A stretch of DNA of 64,000 nt. Origin: Flavivirga abyssicola. GTDB lineage: Bacteria > Bacteroidota > Bacteroidia > Flavobacteriales > Flavobacteriaceae. Shown in pieces: positions 1 through 7,952 of this stretch. Within the stretch, counting starts at the first letter, position 1, and each line of letters starts with the position of its first letter. Where the stretch lies: the NCBI RefSeq assembly GCF_030540775.2, contig NZ_CP141266.1, forward strand, positions 3,397,001-3,461,000, written 5' to 3'. Under the pieces are notes generated by a model. It did no database searches. It was not told the origin of the DNA and saw only the letters and a list, made by a program, of their open reading frames with translations. Made by a program: the position numbers and the translations under genes.

Positions 1-1
1 T

Positions 2-409
2 AAAGAACTATTTAGTGCATTACATCTAATGATCTTTTTTTTATTCTATTTACTGCTAACATTAGAAACTATAAAACAAGTATGGAATTCAAAAGAGGTA
101 GACAAGCATGTTATTTTTGGACTAATTAGCGGGTATATTTCTCTTGGATTGATTGGGTTTTTTATATGTTTAAGTATAGAAATAGCATATCCAAATTCGT
201 TTTCAGGTTTAATTGAGGGAATTTCAATGACTGAAAACTTAATGTACTACAGCTATATTACTTTACTAACCATTGGGTATGGAGATATTTTACCCATAAG
301 TGCATTAGCGCACAAAGCAGCTATTTTAATTGGTTTAATGGGGCAAATATACTTAGTAGTAATTACAGCTATAGTAGTTGGGAAGTACATTAATCAATCA
401 TCTGAGTAA
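2..409 (+). CDS. Potassium channel family protein, C-terminal part (cut by window edge)
   Basis: The reading frame is open from base 2, so the ATG at 29 need not be the real start and the gene probably begins before the window. The visible protein has a hydrophobic segment at its N-terminus, a second one (residues 30-50 from the ATG), a pore helix followed by the selectivity filter TIGYGD at about residue 82, and a last membrane helix with GLMGQIYLVVITAIVVGKY. This is the two-helix pore module of the Ion_trans_2 family, which conducts K+ across the inner membrane; further helices may lie upstream. The next gene starts 90 bases later and need not be co-transcribed. Family assignment is firm from the filter; gating and exact length are unknown. 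Confidence 0.85.
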   Translation, partial: KELFSALHLMIFFLFYLLLTLETIKQVWNSKEVDKHVIFGLISGYISLGLIGFFICLSIEIAYPNSFSGLIEGISMTENLMYYSYITLLTIGYGDILPISALAHKAAILIGLMGQIYLVVITAIVVGKYINQSSE

Positions 410-502
410 GGCTTAAAAGATTAATGAAAATGTGATTTCTAACGATTAATAAATTTCGAAATAGATGTATCTTGCAATAAAATAACCTTTAATTTTAAAG
501 AT

Positions 503-1183
503 TTGAAAGAAATAAAAAAAGTAGCCCTATTATTAGTTTTAGTGATGTTCGTAACTAATTGTGCTTCAGTAAAACTTGCAGATTCATGGAATTCTGAAAA
601 CTTCGATACCACTAAAACTAGAAAAATTTTAGTTGTAGCAAGAGATAATGATATGGGTATAAGAAGCTCTTATGAAAAAGCTATGGTTTTAAAATTAAAA
701 GAAAAAGGTGTCGACGCCATTGCTGCATTTGAACTATTTCCTGATTTAAAAGAAAAGAATAATAGAAGTCAAGAAGAAATTGATGCTTTAGTTAGAAATT
801 TCAAATCTAAAGGTATTAATGCAATTATGTTAACTGCTTTAAAAGACACAAAAATTGAAGAATCTCTGCCTCAAAACAATTCCAATAATTATATATCCAC
901 AGCTAATATTGGTAAATATGGGATTAGTTTTACCGATTATTATAATATGCATTCTATAGAGTATATAAGCAGAGGCCTAAAGCCTGTATATAATGATAAT
1001 CAAGATTTAAGAACTCAACTATCCTCAACTACTTATATTCTTGAAGCTGTTGTTTATGATTTAGCTTTGGCAAAAAAGGAACAATTAGTGGGTGTATTCG
1101 AAATAGAAGCAACCGATCCTTCATCAGGAAAAAAAGTATTAAATAAATTCACAACATTAATTTCAAAACAATTTAAACAATAA
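503..1183 (+). CDS. Lipoprotein of unknown function, paralogue of the one at 9921-10574
   Basis: Begins with TTG; no in-frame ATG lies nearby and the TTG gives a clean lipoprotein signal (KKVALLLVLVMFVTNC, lipobox VTNC, Cys20). The mature protein starts CASVKLADSW. It resembles the lipoprotein at 9921-10574 along its length: both have W(D/N)S near the N-terminus, a K-I-(L/M)-V segment, IRS, an NxxE(I/V)..(L/I)V stretch, KxKG(I/V)(N/D) and LTALKDT/LNTLKDT, and end in an (I)LE(A/T)V(V/I)YDL segment. I do not recognise a named domain; it could be a distant relative of small outer-membrane lipoproteins such as DUF4136. It is the first gene of a tight three-gene operon (gaps 3 and 11 bases). Confidence 0.75.
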   Translation: MKEIKKVALLLVLVMFVTNCASVKLADSWNSENFDTTKTRKILVVARDNDMGIRSSYEKAMVLKLKEKGVDAIAAFELFPDLKEKNNRSQEEIDALVRNFKSKGINAIMLTALKDTKIEESLPQNNSNNYISTANIGKYGISFTDYYNMHSIEYISRGLKPVYNDNQDLRTQLSSTTYILEAVVYDLALAKKEQLVGVFEIEATDPSSGKKVLNKFTTLISKQFKQ

Positions 1184-1186
1184 ATC

Positions 1187-1615
1187 ATGAGCCCACTTAA
1201 ATCAATCTTAGTACTTAGCTTAATTTTAGTAACTATAAATGGGTTTTCACAACAGAAAACTCAAGAACAGAAAGAAAGAGAAAAGAATAAAGTTGAACTT
1301 TATACACCCAAAGAAAAAGATAATTTACAAGACTTCTATGCAGAAGAAGTAGATAAAATGAAATTATCTGAAGAAGAAAGGGATGAATATTATAGCACTT
1401 TATTATTTTATACCCATAGTATGTCTAGACTTGATGATAAGGATAAAGGCTATACGCAATCAGAAATTTTAGAGAAATTTAATACTTTGCATTTTAAAAT
1501 GAATGAAAAGATGAAGGCGTTATTAACACCAGAACAATACGTTATTCACCTCGAAACTTTTAATAGAATAATATATAGTGTGAGTAGAAAAACAAGTGTT
1601 TTTAACCAAAAATAA
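1187..1615 (+). CDS. Secreted alpha-helical protein, function unknown
   Basis: Starts three bases after the upstream lipoprotein stop, so it is translated from the same message. Residues 1-21 form a signal peptide (SILVLSLILVTINGFSQQ) ending in the FSQ pattern common in Flavobacteriaceae, with no lipobox. The mature 120 residues are highly charged and predicted helical (KTQEQKEREKNK, KLSEEERDEYY, LLTPEQYVIHLETFNR). The LTPEQY element is reminiscent of the LTxxQ repeats of Spy/CpxP periplasmic chaperones, but only one copy is seen, so this is a weak hint. Likely periplasmic. Confidence 0.7.
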   Translation: MSPLKSILVLSLILVTINGFSQQKTQEQKEREKNKVELYTPKEKDNLQDFYAEEVDKMKLSEEERDEYYSTLLFYTHSMSRLDDKDKGYTQSEILEKFNTLHFKMNEKMKALLTPEQYVIHLETFNRIIYSVSRKTSVFNQK

Positions 1616-1626
1616 TTGATTTAGAT

Positions 1627-2052
1627 ATGAGTAATTCAAGAAGTACTTATTTTGAGGCTTTTGCCTCCATTATGAAAATTACTTTAAGAGATGATAATGC
1701 TACAGATGAGGAAAAGTCATTTTTACAACATTTTGGTAAAAAATTAGGTATTACAAGCTCGGAGTATTTTGAGTTGATTGATGACAATATGTATATGATA
1801 TATGAAATAAAAGCGCCTTACCTGTATAATCAGCGTTTAGAAAGTTTGTATAGAATAACGCAAATTGTAAATGAAGATGATACCATATCGAAATTGATGA
1901 AAGAAAAGTGGTTATATAGAATGGGCATTGCTATTGGATTTGATCCAAGCAATATTAAATATGTAGTTGGTAAATCTCTAGATATGTTTAATGCAAGCAA
2001 AGATTTAACATTAGAGGATTATAAGGATGGTATCAAGAATATTATGATGTAA
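1627..2052 (+). CDS. TerB-like domain protein
   Basis: Third gene of the operon, 11 bases after the preceding stop. The 141-residue soluble protein has an all-helical pattern with acidic turns: RDDNATDEEKSFLQHFGKKLGI near residue 22 and MGIAIGFDPSNIKYVVGK near 100. Acidic pairs in such turns are typical of the TerB / DnaJ-TerB tellurite-resistance fold, often encoded beside membrane or envelope genes in Bacteroidota. No signal peptide, so cytoplasmic. The partner could be the two upstream envelope proteins. Assignment is by pattern only. Confidence 0.55.
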   Translation: MSNSRSTYFEAFASIMKITLRDDNATDEEKSFLQHFGKKLGITSSEYFELIDDNMYMIYEIKAPYLYNQRLESLYRITQIVNEDDTISKLMKEKWLYRMGIAIGFDPSNIKYVVGKSLDMFNASKDLTLEDYKDGIKNIMM

Positions 2053-2078
2053 TTATAAAAAACACTATAAGCTTCTAT

Positions 2079-2170
2079 TTAAAATGCTTCATTTATACCA
2101 AAATAAATACCAGAATTACCATCAATACCAGAACCAATATCAAATTATAACTTAATAGCAATGTAGTTAA
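2079..2170 (-). pseudogene. Remnant of an outer-membrane beta-barrel C-terminus
   Basis: Read on the minus strand, this intergenic stretch encodes FDIGSGIDGNSGIYFGINEAF followed by a stop, after an in-frame TAA preceded by LINYIAIKL. Alternating hydrophobic/glycine residues and a terminal Phe are the signature of the last strand of an outer-membrane barrel. There is no intact gene attached, so it looks like the 3' end of a deleted gene. Confidence 0.4.
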
Positions 2171-2207
2171 TAAGAGTAAACAATATTTTTTTGACTCAAA
2201 AGATGCG

Positions 2208-3230
2208 TTATTTAGATTGTAAAGTTATTGTTTTTCCTTCACGTAAAACTGTTAGTTCAAATTTTGGATTCTTTTCTAAGCTATTTGCAAAATCAGCAAT
2301 CTTCAATAAGGTGTAGTCTGTAACTTCGTACTTTATATCATTAAAGGCCAATATAATATCACCGCCCAAAATTAGTTTTTTATTACCAACAGTTACCTCA
2401 GTATCCCCCTCTTTTACTCCCATTTTATCAAATAAAGAAGCGGAAGCAATACGTTGCACTAATAAACCACTTGTTTGAGGCAGATTAAACAGTTTAGCTT
2501 CTTTTTCAGATAAGGAATATAACTCAGCACCAAACCAAGGCATTTTATTATTTAAAAGGAGTTTGGCAGCTAAATTAGACGTTGAGGCATAACCAATACC
2601 ATCAGAACCTCCTGATAATGATTTTATGTGACTTACAATACCTATAACATCACCTTCCAAGTTAAACATTGGACCTCCAGAGTTACCTTGATTTATAGCG
2701 GCATCTGTTTGAATAAACTCCGTATTAGTAAAAGGATTTCTTCCTAAAAATTGTTTTTTAAAAGCACTAATATAACCTGAAGATAGAGATAAACCGACAC
2801 CAAGAGGCACACCAATGATGAACACGCGTTGTCCAACTTTCATTCGGTCCGAATCGCCGAACCTTAAAACTGTAGCATTTATTTTCTGTCTTGATAATTC
2901 TAATAAAGCTATATCTGCACTATCATAGGAAGTAATTACTTTAGCTGGTATAGTTTCTCCATCTGAAAACTGTACAACTAAAGTATCGGGCACTTTTACA
3001 ACATGAGCCGCAGTTACAACTAATTTATTGGATATCATAAAGCCAGACCCTAAACCAGAATTTGTAACTGTTTGAGAAACATTGTTTTGAGAGGTAGCTA
3101 TATTGCTTTCTTGAGTATAAATAGCAACAACGGCAGGACTTACCCTTTCATAAATAGAAGATAGGTCTTGTGCATTAGTATAATGTATGGCAAATAACCA
3201 TATTAGAATTAATCTAATTATTTTTTTCAT
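2208..3230 (-). CDS. HtrA/DegP-like trypsin family serine protease with PDZ domain
   Basis: 340 residues, shorter than two-PDZ DegP. Signal peptide of about 20 residues ending TNAQ. The trypsin-like domain has the full catalytic triad: His76 in TAAHVV, Asp106 in SADIALL, Ser184 in QGNSGGP. A single PDZ domain fills about residues 235-335 (LLVQRIASASLFDKMGVKEGD, then GGDIILAFN). It should act in the periplasm on misfolded envelope proteins, as DegS/DegQ-type proteins do. It precedes the SLC13 permease gene on the other side of a 77-base gap but the two read in the same direction; the permease is upstream. Family is certain, the exact subgroup is not. Confidence 0.93.
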   Translation of the reverse strand: MKKIIRLILIWLFAIHYTNAQDLSSIYERVSPAVVAIYTQESNIATSQNNVSQTVTNSGLGSGFMISNKLVVTAAHVVKVPDTLVVQFSDGETIPAKVITSYDSADIALLELSRQKINATVLRFGDSDRMKVGQRVFIIGVPLGVGLSLSSGYISAFKKQFLGRNPFTNTEFIQTDAAINQGNSGGPMFNLEGDVIGIVSHIKSLSGGSDGIGYASTSNLAAKLLLNNKMPWFGAELYSLSEKEAKLFNLPQTSGLLVQRIASASLFDKMGVKEGDTEVTVGNKKLILGGDIILAFNDIKYEVTDYTLLKIADFANSLEKNPKFELTVLREGKTITLQSK

Positions 3231-3307
3231 AACAAGTAGTGATATGTTTTTTGTTAAAAATCAGTTTTAAAATACCAATAATACATTTTCAAGAAATAAA
3301 TATTGAA

Positions 3308-5158
3308 TCAAAAAGGCCAAATCATAGGCACTAAAATCAAAGATAAAATAAAAAATAGTAGTAATAATGGCGAGCCAACTTTAACATAATCCATAAATTT
3401 ATAATCGCCTGCTGCCATAACCATCGCATTTGTAGTTGTACCAACAGGGGTTAAAAAGGCAGTAGATGCACTAATAGCCACAACAATCATAAATGGCTCG
3501 GGCGAAATATTTAAAGACGTGGCAGCTAATATAGCTATTGGCGCCATTAAAACAGCAGTAGCTGAATTATTAATGGCTTGACTAAAACCAGTAGTTAATA
3601 AAAATATGCCACCTAATAAAACAATAGGGTGTATACTCCCTAAATTAGTAACCAAACTATTGGCTGCTAGTTCTGCAACACCAGTTTTTTGAAGCGCAAT
3701 ACCCATAGGAATCATTGCTGCAATCATTACCACGCTTATCCAGCTAATGCCTTTGTAAGCCTTAGCCATAGGTACACAACCAGTTAATAAAATAACACCC
3801 GCAGAAATCATAGCAGCAATGGCTCCTGGAACAATTTTAAATACTAGTAGCACAATCATTAGTAAAAGCATTGCTAATGAAATGTACGATTTATAGGTTA
3901 ATGTATTTACATCCTTAGACATGCTTTCTGGGTTTCCAGAAATCACTAAATTTTTATAAACGCTTTTTAAATGTTCTATACGCTCCCAAGTACCTCGAAT
4001 AATAAATGCATCTCCAGCTTTTACGGCTACGTTTTTATCTTTTAAAGGCTTGTTATTTCTTGAAGCAGCTAATAATTGAATACCTGCTTGTTCCAAATAC
4101 AATCCCATAGGTATGTTATGACCTAAAAAAAGCGATTTGGGTGTCACAATCATTTCTGCCATACCTACTTCTTGATTTATAAACTCATCCTTTAAATCAT
4201 CATTATTATTATTATTATTATTTTTAAAAGGAATCAAATTGAGTTTAAACTTCAGAATTATATTATCTACATCTTCTGTTTTTCCTTTTACAGTAATAAT
4301 GTCATGGTATTGTAAAACCGTATCTGGTATTGGAAATTCAACATATGGTTTTACGCCTTTTACAACATTTGGAAATCGTCTTCTTAATCTAATTATTGAA
4401 ACATTGTATTTATTATCAAAATCCCATTCACCAATAGTAGTATTTAACAGAGGAGACATTGAACGTACTCTTAAACGGTAAATATTTTCATCAATACTAT
4501 AATTTTCAATCCATTGATGCATTTCAGAATCTATATTTATTGGCTGATTTTCGGAGGTGTTTTTTGGCAATAATTTATAACCAATAAAACGGAAATATAA
4601 AATTGAAATCAATAGTAATGGCAACCCAATGAGGGCAAATTCAAAAAATGAAAAGGATTCAAATCCATTTTCTACTAAAGCATTACTAGCAATAATATTT
4701 GGAGGAGTTCCTGTTAATGTTAATAAGCCACCAGTATTTGATCCAAAAGCAACAGGCATTAATAATTTTGAAGGGAGTGTGCCCATTTTATATGCGGCAG
4801 ATACAGTAACGGGTAGTAATGTAGCAACAGTTCCAGTATTGCTTACAAAACCAGACAAAATACCAGAGCCTAAGGTGACTAATACTAATAGTTTGGGAAC
4901 GCTTTTACCAGCCCATTTTACAAATTTTTGTCCTACTAATGCTGTCCATCCTGTTTGAGATAAACCTTCACCAATAATAAATAGGGAAGCAATCATTATT
5001 ACTGTAGGGTTACTAAACCCGCTAAGAGTTTCAGGAAGGTCTAAGATGCCAAATAAAAATAAGCTTAACATAGACATAAGTGCTACAATATCTGGTGTGA
5101 ATTTACCCCAAACAAAAAGTCCTATTGTAATACCCAAAATAATTAAAAGTGTAAGCAT
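3308..5158 (-). CDS. SLC13 (DASS) family permease with two RCK_C-type domains
   Basis: 616 residues. Two halves of a divalent anion:Na+ symporter fold flank a soluble insert. First half: FVSNTGTVATLLPV (about residue 104) and NTGGLLTLTGTPPN (about 140). Second half: INNSATAVLMAPIA (about 530) and TPVGTTTNAMV (about 575). The two hairpin motifs with SNT/NNS are the substrate and Na+ sites of this family. The central 225-405 region holds two TrkA-C (RCK_C) regulatory domains. Substrates may be di/tricarboxylates or sulfate. It is a close paralogue of the protein at 50267-52108. An in-frame run of seven Asn codons (4202-4222) lengthens the linker between the RCK_C domains; the paralogue lacks it. 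Confidence 0.9.
   Translation of the reverse strand: MLTLLIILGITIGLFVWGKFTPDIVALMSMLSLFLFGILDLPETLSGFSNPTVIMIASLFIIGEGLSQTGWTALVGQKFVKWAGKSVPKLLVLVTLGSGILSGFVSNTGTVATLLPVTVSAAYKMGTLPSKLLMPVAFGSNTGGLLTLTGTPPNIIASNALVENGFESFSFFEFALIGLPLLLISILYFRFIGYKLLPKNTSENQPINIDSEMHQWIENYSIDENIYRLRVRSMSPLLNTTIGEWDFDNKYNVSIIRLRRRFPNVVKGVKPYVEFPIPDTVLQYHDIITVKGKTEDVDNIILKFKLNLIPFKNNNNNNNDDLKDEFINQEVGMAEMIVTPKSLFLGHNIPMGLYLEQAGIQLLAASRNNKPLKDKNVAVKAGDAFIIRGTWERIEHLKSVYKNLVISGNPESMSKDVNTLTYKSYISLAMLLLMIVLLVFKIVPGAIAAMISAGVILLTGCVPMAKAYKGISWISVVMIAAMIPMGIALQKTGVAELAANSLVTNLGSIHPIVLLGGIFLLTTGFSQAINNSATAVLMAPIAILAATSLNISPEPFMIVVAISASTAFLTPVGTTTNAMVMAAGDYKFMDYVKVGSPLLLLFFILSLILVPMIWPF
4202..4222. repeat. In-frame trinucleotide run (ATT)7
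   Basis: Seven perfect ATT units on the plus strand, encoding seven consecutive Asn (AAT) in the SLC13 protein, followed by two Asp. Slippage here would change the linker length by whole residues without breaking the frame. Confidence 0.9.
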
Positions 5159-5216
5159 AAACTATAAAAAGAAATTAGTTGGACTAAAATAGTTAAAACT
5201 AAAGTCTATTCAAATG

Positions 5217-5252
5217 AAAAGAGGTGCGTTTTACATTTTCACACCTCTTTTT
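5217..5252 (-). terminator. Hairpin terminator downstream of the META lipoprotein gene
   Basis: AAAAGAGGTG pairs with CACCTCTTTT around a 16-base loop. It lies between the stop of the META gene (5286) and the start of the permease gene (5158), separating the two transcription units. Confidence 0.7.
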
Positions 5253-5285
5253 AAACTCTGTTTTTTAATCTTGAAGCCAGTTCTA

Positions 5286-5708
5286 CTATTCAATAATTTT
5301 AAAGCGCATCATAATAACATCATCTATCATTAAATTCAATTTTCCGTCAGCGTCTATGGCATGTTTATTGATTTTTTTAATGGTATTTAAAAAGACGTTT
5401 TCTCCATTTCCACAGAACATCATTGTTGTTGGTCCTGGATCGCCAAATGAAATGTCATCACCTTCTAAAGTATACTCTGCCGAATAACCGTTGCAGCTAT
5501 TTGTTCCTTCTGCTTTTTTAGTCGTTTTATTAAAAGTAATTACAGGTTTCTTATTAGGATATAAATCTGAAAAAGCTATTCGTGGTCCAGATATAAACTC
5601 AAGCTCCCAAGTCACATTGAAAAGATTAGTGCCTCTAGAGTTTTTTGATGATACACATGAACTCATTGTAACTAACAATATAGTTAAGATAATTCTGGTC
5701 ATTTTCAT
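5286..5708 (-). CDS. META domain lipoprotein (HslJ-like)
   Basis: 140 residues with lipoprotein signal MKMTRIILTILLVTMSSC (lipobox MSSC). The rest is one META domain: NVTWELEFI at the start, a G(T)NSCNGYSAEY core, and TMMFCGNGENVFLNTIKKI, the conserved N-C-N and M-x-C signature of this fold. META/HslJ proteins sit in the outer membrane or periplasm and have been linked to stress and novobiocin resistance in E. coli; the biochemical role is not settled. Followed by its own terminator. Confidence 0.88.
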   Translation of the reverse strand: MKMTRIILTILLVTMSSCVSSKNSRGTNLFNVTWELEFISGPRIAFSDLYPNKKPVITFNKTTKKAEGTNSCNGYSAEYTLEGDDISFGDPGPTTMMFCGNGENVFLNTIKKINKHAIDADGKLNLMIDDVIMMRFKIIE

Positions 5709-5773
5709 ACTTATAAATGTTTTTTCTTTATTTTCTCTATCTATTTTTCAAATAAAGAACTAGTTCTTTATGA

Positions 5774-6250
5774 CTAATCAAATACAACATCACTTGTTTT
5801 TAAATTTTCAATATCCTTTTGATTTCTAGTGTTAACAGGAACCTCAATAGTTAAGAAGGTATCTTTTCCATCAGAATCTTCACCTTGATAAAATTTAAAA
5901 ACATAAGTTTCTTTCTGTAATACTCTTACTGGTATTGAAAATGTTGTTTCAGTAATAATTTGATTACAACCAATGCCATCATCTACATGTACTATAGGAT
6001 ATATAAGCCTTGTAGCCCCTTCATAAATATAATCAAATTGATCATAGTAAAAATAGCAACTATTGGGTAGCGATATAGTTACATTAACTTGGTAAGTGCT
6101 TCCGTAATTAAATTCCTCAGGAAGTTCTGCACTTATAATACTTGAGTACTCTAAGTGATAGTCGTGGTCGTTATCGTTGTCGCTGCTGCATGATAATACA
6201 GATATAGAAAGGCCAACGATTGTAATTAATAAATACTTAAAATTTTTCAT
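5774..6250 (-). CDS. Lipoprotein of unknown function
   Basis: 158 residues; signal MKNFKYLLITIVGLSISVLSC with lipobox VLSC, followed by an acidic linker SSDNDNDHDYH that resembles the SDDN-type export linker placed after the lipid Cys on many Bacteroidota surface lipoproteins (LES). The remainder is beta-rich with two Cys (NSCYF, GIGCNQ) and no domain I can name. It has its own TAnnTTTG promoter box at 6275-6282, which overlaps the stop codon of the upstream small ORF. Confidence 0.75.
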   Translation of the reverse strand: MKNFKYLLITIVGLSISVLSCSSDNDNDHDYHLEYSSIISAELPEEFNYGSTYQVNVTISLPNSCYFYYDQFDYIYEGATRLIYPIVHVDDGIGCNQIITETTFSIPVRVLQKETYVFKFYQGEDSDGKDTFLTIEVPVNTRNQKDIENLKTSDVVFD

Positions 6251-6273
6251 CTTATTTTGTTTTTAATTTCTAT

Positions 6274-6435
6274 TCAAATGTACCCGTGCTTTACATTTTT
6301 AATGGATTCATTTGAAGTGTTTAATGTTAATAATGATTTTTTTTTCACTCTTATTTTAGTGTATCCAAAAACTCCTATTTGAATTAATGCCGACACTAAT
6401 ACTATGATTTTCACGTATTCTAATAAAATAGTCAT
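6274..6435 (-). CDS. Uncalled 53-residue membrane peptide
   Basis: An ATG at 6435 opens a frame of 53 codons ending in TGA at 6274. The peptide begins MTILLEYVKIIVLVSALIQI, continues as GVFGYTKIRVKKKS and then a polar tail: one membrane helix followed by a basic stop-transfer segment, so N-out/C-in orientation is likely. The ATG lies 12 bases after the stop of the 62-residue ORF, and the spacer AAACACTAGAAGTTATG is nearly the same as AAACACTAGAAATCATG in front of the lipoprotein at 10574, which suggests a shared ribosome-loading leader. Translation is inferred, not proven. Confidence 0.5.
   Translation of the reverse strand: MTILLEYVKIIVLVSALIQIGVFGYTKIRVKKKSLLTLNTSNESIKNVKHGYI
6275..6282 (-). 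promoter_or_regulatory. TAnnTTTG -7 box for the 5774-6250 lipoprotein
   Basis: TACATTTG on the minus strand, 24 bases before the start codon at 6250; matches the Bacteroidota housekeeping sigma consensus. Confidence 0.5.
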
Positions 6436-6447
6436 AACTTCTAGTGT

Positions 6448-6636
6448 TTATTGTCTCATAGCTACTCCTGCAGCTGTTCCATATTCTTCTAGCGTTTTGA
6501 CAAACCCTTTGATAGTGTTTTTGAAACCTATTTTAACTTTTTCCAGTAGTGTATATGTTGGGTTTTCTTCTATTATAGGTCTATAAAAATTCTTGTTGAA
6601 TTGCGCGTTGTTAATTGTTGTGCTTTCAGTTCTCAT
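6448..6636 (-). CDS. Small 62-residue protein, first gene behind the LytTR-type promoter
   Basis: 62 codons from ATG at 6636. The sequence is polar with an amphipathic helical middle (TLLEKVKIGFKNTIKGFVKTLEEY) and no signal peptide or known domain. Support for being real comes from context: the start lies 32 bases from a TACATTTG box, upstream of which are three 21-bp-spaced repeats, and a second small ORF follows after 12 bases. It reads toward the 5774-6250 lipoprotein gene. Function unknown. Confidence 0.5.
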   Translation of the reverse strand: MRTESTTINNAQFNKNFYRPIIEENPTYTLLEKVKIGFKNTIKGFVKTLEEYGTAAGVAMRQ

Positions 6637-6667
6637 ATCTATTTGTATTTAATTATTATTTATGGTA

Positions 6668-6675
6668 CAAATGTA
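6668..6675 (-). promoter_or_regulatory. -7 promoter box of the LytTR-type promoter A
   Basis: TACATTTG on the minus strand, a full match to TAnnTTTG. It lies 32 bases from the triple repeat at 6708-6760, exactly the distance seen in promoter B at 10751-10758. The -33 region has no good TTG, as expected for an activator-dependent promoter. Confidence 0.7.
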
Positions 6676-6707
6676 GCCTGAAGCAACAGAGGAAATCGGA
6701 GCTATTT

Positions 6708-6760
6708 AAGTGAAGTGACCAAATAAGGAAGTGAAGTGATTCTACTTGAAAGTGAACTTA
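6708..6760 (-). promoter_or_regulatory. Three 21-bp-spaced direct repeats, candidate LytTR operator A
   Basis: On the plus strand: AAGTGAAGTGA at 6708-6718, AAGTGAAGTGA at 6729-6739, AAGTGAACTTA at 6750-6760. Start-to-start spacing is exactly 21 bases twice. LytTR-domain regulators bind short direct repeats phased at about two helical turns, and a LytTR response regulator is encoded 1.2 kb away. The same triplet occurs at 10791-10843. Confidence 0.75.
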
Positions 6761-6855
6761 AAATGTCAGTATTAGGTAAGTGATAAGAATTGAAGAAAAC
6801 AGCTCTGTTTTGATACCCTAATTATAATGGTATAACTTCAAAAATGCTACTCAGA

Positions 6856-7917
6856 TTAAAGCGTATCTTCAGTACGTGTTACGGAATAGATATTTACTGT
6901 TCCCTGCTTACCTTTTAGAAGCACATTGCCTTCAAGTTTAGATGTCGTCCATGAGTCGATTTCTACGACTTTTAAAAGTTTTTCTGAAATAAGTAGATCA
7001 AACCCTAATCGATTACATTGGCCTTGGATTCTTGAAGCTGTATTTATAGTATCACCGTGATAAGCAATTTCACGTTTATATTCTCCAACTTCTGCAATAG
7101 TTACGATACCGCAATTCATACCTGCTTTAAATTCTGGTACTAAACCATAAGTTTTTAGATAGTAATCTGTTCTACTATTAATTTGATCTTTAAAAGCATA
7201 AAAAGCACGAATACTTTTAGCGTTTTTAAGACCTTCTTTATACGGCCAAGTTAAAACAGCTTCATCTCCCACATATTGGTAAATAGAAGTTTTATATTTA
7301 TTAACTATGGCTAAATCATAAAAACAGTCTTGAAGGAGCTTGCTATATTTTATATGTCCTAATTTTTCAGCAATTGTAGTAGAGTTTCTAAGGTCTAAAA
7401 ACATAAAAATAAGCTCTTTTTCTTTTGGAGTATAGAATTTTCCTGAAATGAATTTAATCAAATTGCCTTCACCTAGCATTAAATTAATATTGAGAAAAAG
7501 ACTTATAAAGAAGTTTACAAATACAGTATAGATAAGGCTAACCCAAATGACAGGTAACTGGATAAATTCTGATATTTTAAAAGTAGTGTCTACAAATATT
7601 TCAACCTTAACAAACAAATAAAACATAAATACATAAAACCCAATAGCAGATATAATTTGTAGTATAAGTGCAAATACCAATAACTTAGATAATGAAATAC
7701 GTTTTCTAACCAATTTTTCAAGGAAAATGTGAAGTGTACCGTAAAGTAACCCTTGGGTTATCCATGCTATAATGAATATAAAAAGTATATTGGAGAAAGA
7801 GTCCTCCATGTAAGGGATGTTCACGTCATGAGACCCGCGAAGGAGTTGCCAGATGAGGCTTGCCATTAACCAACCGATGATATAATCCCGTAATATTTTA
7901 TAATGTCTAGATTTCAA
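6856..7917 (-). CDS. Membrane-anchored class III adenylate cyclase
   Basis: 353 residues: an N-terminal membrane region with four helices (about 12-30, 42-62, 78-104, 122-146) and a C-terminal class III cyclase domain (about 168-350). The metal-binding aspartates are Asp175 (FMFLDLRNST) and Asp218 (YVGDEAV); Lys264 and Thr290 occupy the purine-specifying positions in the pattern that selects ATP; Asn292 and Arg296 (NTASR) are the transition-state residues. All catalytic positions are present, so it should make cAMP. It starts 35 bases after the response regulator stop and is probably the third gene of the kinase-regulator operon, which suggests that cyclase level is tied to this two-component system. 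Confidence 0.9.
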   Translation of the reverse strand: MKSRHYKILRDYIIGWLMASLIWQLLRGSHDVNIPYMEDSFSNILFIFIIAWITQGLLYGTLHIFLEKLVRKRISLSKLLVFALILQIISAIGFYVFMFYLFVKVEIFVDTTFKISEFIQLPVIWVSLIYTVFVNFFISLFLNINLMLGEGNLIKFISGKFYTPKEKELIFMFLDLRNSTTIAEKLGHIKYSKLLQDCFYDLAIVNKYKTSIYQYVGDEAVLTWPYKEGLKNAKSIRAFYAFKDQINSRTDYYLKTYGLVPEFKAGMNCGIVTIAEVGEYKREIAYHGDTINTASRIQGQCNRLGFDLLISEKLLKVVEIDSWTTSKLEGNVLLKGKQGTVNIYSVTRTEDTL

Positions 7918-7952
7918 ATTAAATCATTGATAGTTGAACGTTTTTAGTGAGC

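Noticed and set aside
6404-6586. 60-codon plus-strand frame in the small-ORF region
   Set aside because: It is opposite to the 62- and 53-codon minus-strand ORFs, which have promoter and spacing support.
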